Shown one piece after another: positions 63,137 to 64,000 of a stretch of 64,000 nucleotides of DNA; position 1 is the first letter of the stretch; every line of letters begins with the position of its first letter. The notes beneath the pieces were generated by a model, which saw only the letters and a program-made list of their open reading frames with translations, did not search any database and was not told the DNA's origin. The stretch spans positions 434,001 to 498,000 of the forward strand of contig NZ_UFXX01000001.1 of assembly GCF_900447535.1 (NCBI RefSeq), read 5' to 3'. The position numbers and the translations under genes were made by a program. Source of the stretch: Dermacoccus nishinomiyaensis. GTDB taxonomy: Bacteria; Actinomycetota; Actinomycetes; Actinomycetales; Dermatophilaceae.

Positions 63137-64000
63137 CTAGGCGGTCTCGACGAGGTGGGCGGCCCACCCCCGCGCGCTGAGCGCGCTGACGAGGGTCTGA
63201 GCGCGCAGCGGCACGACGCTGAGCTCGAGCAGACCGGCGGCGACGGCGTCGTCGTGCTCGAGGCGCATGTCCTCGACGCTGATGCCGGTCTCCCCCACGT
63301 CCGTGAACACGCGACCGAGCGCACCCGGCTCGTCGGGGATGACGACGGCGACGCTCGCGTACGCCTGCGCCGGCGCGCCGTGCTTGCCCGGGATGCGCGC
63401 ACGACCCTCCTGGCCACCAGCGATCGTCTGCGCGAGCACGGCCCGGGGGCCGGGGGTGGCGGGAGCGGCAACCGCATCGCGGATACCGACGGCATCCTGT
63501 GTCACGGGGGTGGCCGGTGGAGTGACGGCAACCGACGTGCTGCCTACGACCGCCGCATCGGCCAGGCCACGCGTACCGCCCGATGCATCGCCCCCGGACG
63601 TGATGACCGACAGGGCGTGAATGACATCGTCGAGCGAGGCGCGCACCCCTTCGAGCAACGGCAGCACTGCAGCCGCGTTGCCGGCGAGGATCTGCGTCCA
63701 CAGCATCGGGTCGCTCGCCGCGATGCGCGTGACGTCGCGCACGCCCTGCCCGCTGAGAGCGACGGCGTCGTCGGGCAGCTCACGCAGCTGCGCGGCGACG
63801 AGGCTCGCGGCGACCTGCGGCACGTGCGAGACGGCGGCGACGGCCTCGTCGTGCGCGGCAGGGCTCATCGTGACGACGTGTGCCCCGCAGACCTGCGCGA
63901 CGGCTGTCACGTCGGCGACGCGGGCGTCGTCCGCGCCGTCAGGGCAGATGACCCAGGTGCGCCCCTCGAACAGGTCGGAGCGCGCCGCGACCGCGCCGCT
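63137..64000 (-). CDS. tyrA: Prephenate dehydrogenase, C-terminal part (cut by the right edge)
   Basis: The frame runs off the right edge. The visible 288 residues show the TyrA helical dehydrogenase domain ('MSPAAHDEAVAAVSHVPQVAASLVA', 'GQGVRDVTRIAASDPMLWTQILAGN') and a C-terminal ACT domain ('YASVAVVIPDEPGALGRVFTDVGETGISVEDMRLEHD'), which binds tyrosine for feedback inhibition. An Ala/Pro/Thr-rich linker joins them. tyrA-cmk-plsC-der order is common in Micrococcales. Confidence 0.9.
   Translation of the reverse strand, partial: SGAVAARSDLFEGRTWVICPDGADDARVADVTAVAQVCGAHVVTMSPAAHDEAVAAVSHVPQVAASLVAAQLRELPDDAVALSGQGVRDVTRIAASDPMLWTQILAGNAAAVLPLLEGVRASLDDVIHALSVITSGGDASGGTRGLADAAVVGSTSVAVTPPATPVTQDAVGIRDAVAAPATPGPRAVLAQTIAGGQEGRARIPGKHGAPAQAYASVAVVIPDEPGALGRVFTDVGETGISVEDMRLEHDDAVAAGLLELSVVPLRAQTLVSALSARGWAAHLVETA

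Overview
The window is 64 kb of chromosome from a high-GC actinobacterium. It carries RbpA, a GarA-type FHA protein, an actinobacterial pgsA-DUF881-sbp-DUF881-gcvH-garA-ftsR-nuclease-merR-gcvP block in the same order as Mycobacterium tuberculosis Rv1822-Rv1832, an arsenate reductase of the type that uses mycothiol, and frequent GTG/TTG starts. The overall gene content fits Micrococcales, perhaps a Dermacoccaceae-like organism; the family-level placement is inference only. No phage, transposase, integrase, plasmid replication gene or CRISPR array was seen.

Layout. 1-11 kb: the end of fxsA, rbpA behind a sigma-R-like promoter, a minus-strand cluster (gamma-glutamyl-GABA hydrolase, HAD phosphatase, small MT0933-like protein, UMF1 exporter), an APC permease with an apparent N-terminal frameshift, an RluA-type pseudouridine synthase, a START-like protein, a PH-domain protein, a streptomycin-kinase-like protein, a formate/nitrite channel and a small Gre-like protein. 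Two arrays of one 19-bp tandem repeat family lie in the promoter regions of the hydrolase operon (about 4.4 kb) and the formate/nitrite channel (about 9.4 kb). 11-20 kb: a 450-bp geneless leader before two overlapping CNNM/CorC-type transporter genes, a DJ-1/PfpI remnant, an arsR | acr3-arsC arsenic locus with a palindromic operator, a zinc alcohol dehydrogenase, a DUF421 membrane protein, a 17-bp perfect inverted repeat and a secreted HtrA-like protease. 20-36 kb: housekeeping metabolism and transport (FprA reductase, sugar porter, acylphosphatase, RlmC, dicarboxylate symporter, Ohr, CycA-type permease, Ldh-family dehydrogenase, secreted trypsin-like protease, cystathionine beta-synthase), a decayed EamA exporter and fdhD. 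36-46 kb: small enzymes, then sbcD-sbcC and an AlaA-like aminotransferase.

46-55 kb is the conserved minus-strand block that runs from pgsA to gcvP. It ties glycine cleavage (gcvH, gcvP under a glycine riboswitch) to 2-oxoglutarate signalling (garA), cell-division regulation (ftsR) and envelope proteins (sbp, two DUF881 proteins). 55-64 kb: a secreted G1-type glutamic peptidase, an MFS sialate-type transporter, a DinB protein, tRNA-Pro(GGG), a DUF2207 protein lacking its membrane half, and the tyrA-cmk-plsC-der series, with tyrA cut by the right edge.

Most of the window is ordinary. The points most worth a second look are the paired 19-bp repeat arrays, the long leader before the CNNM pair, the 17-bp inverted repeat at 19.2 kb, the Gre-like small protein, the headless DUF2207 protein and the two broken transporter genes.
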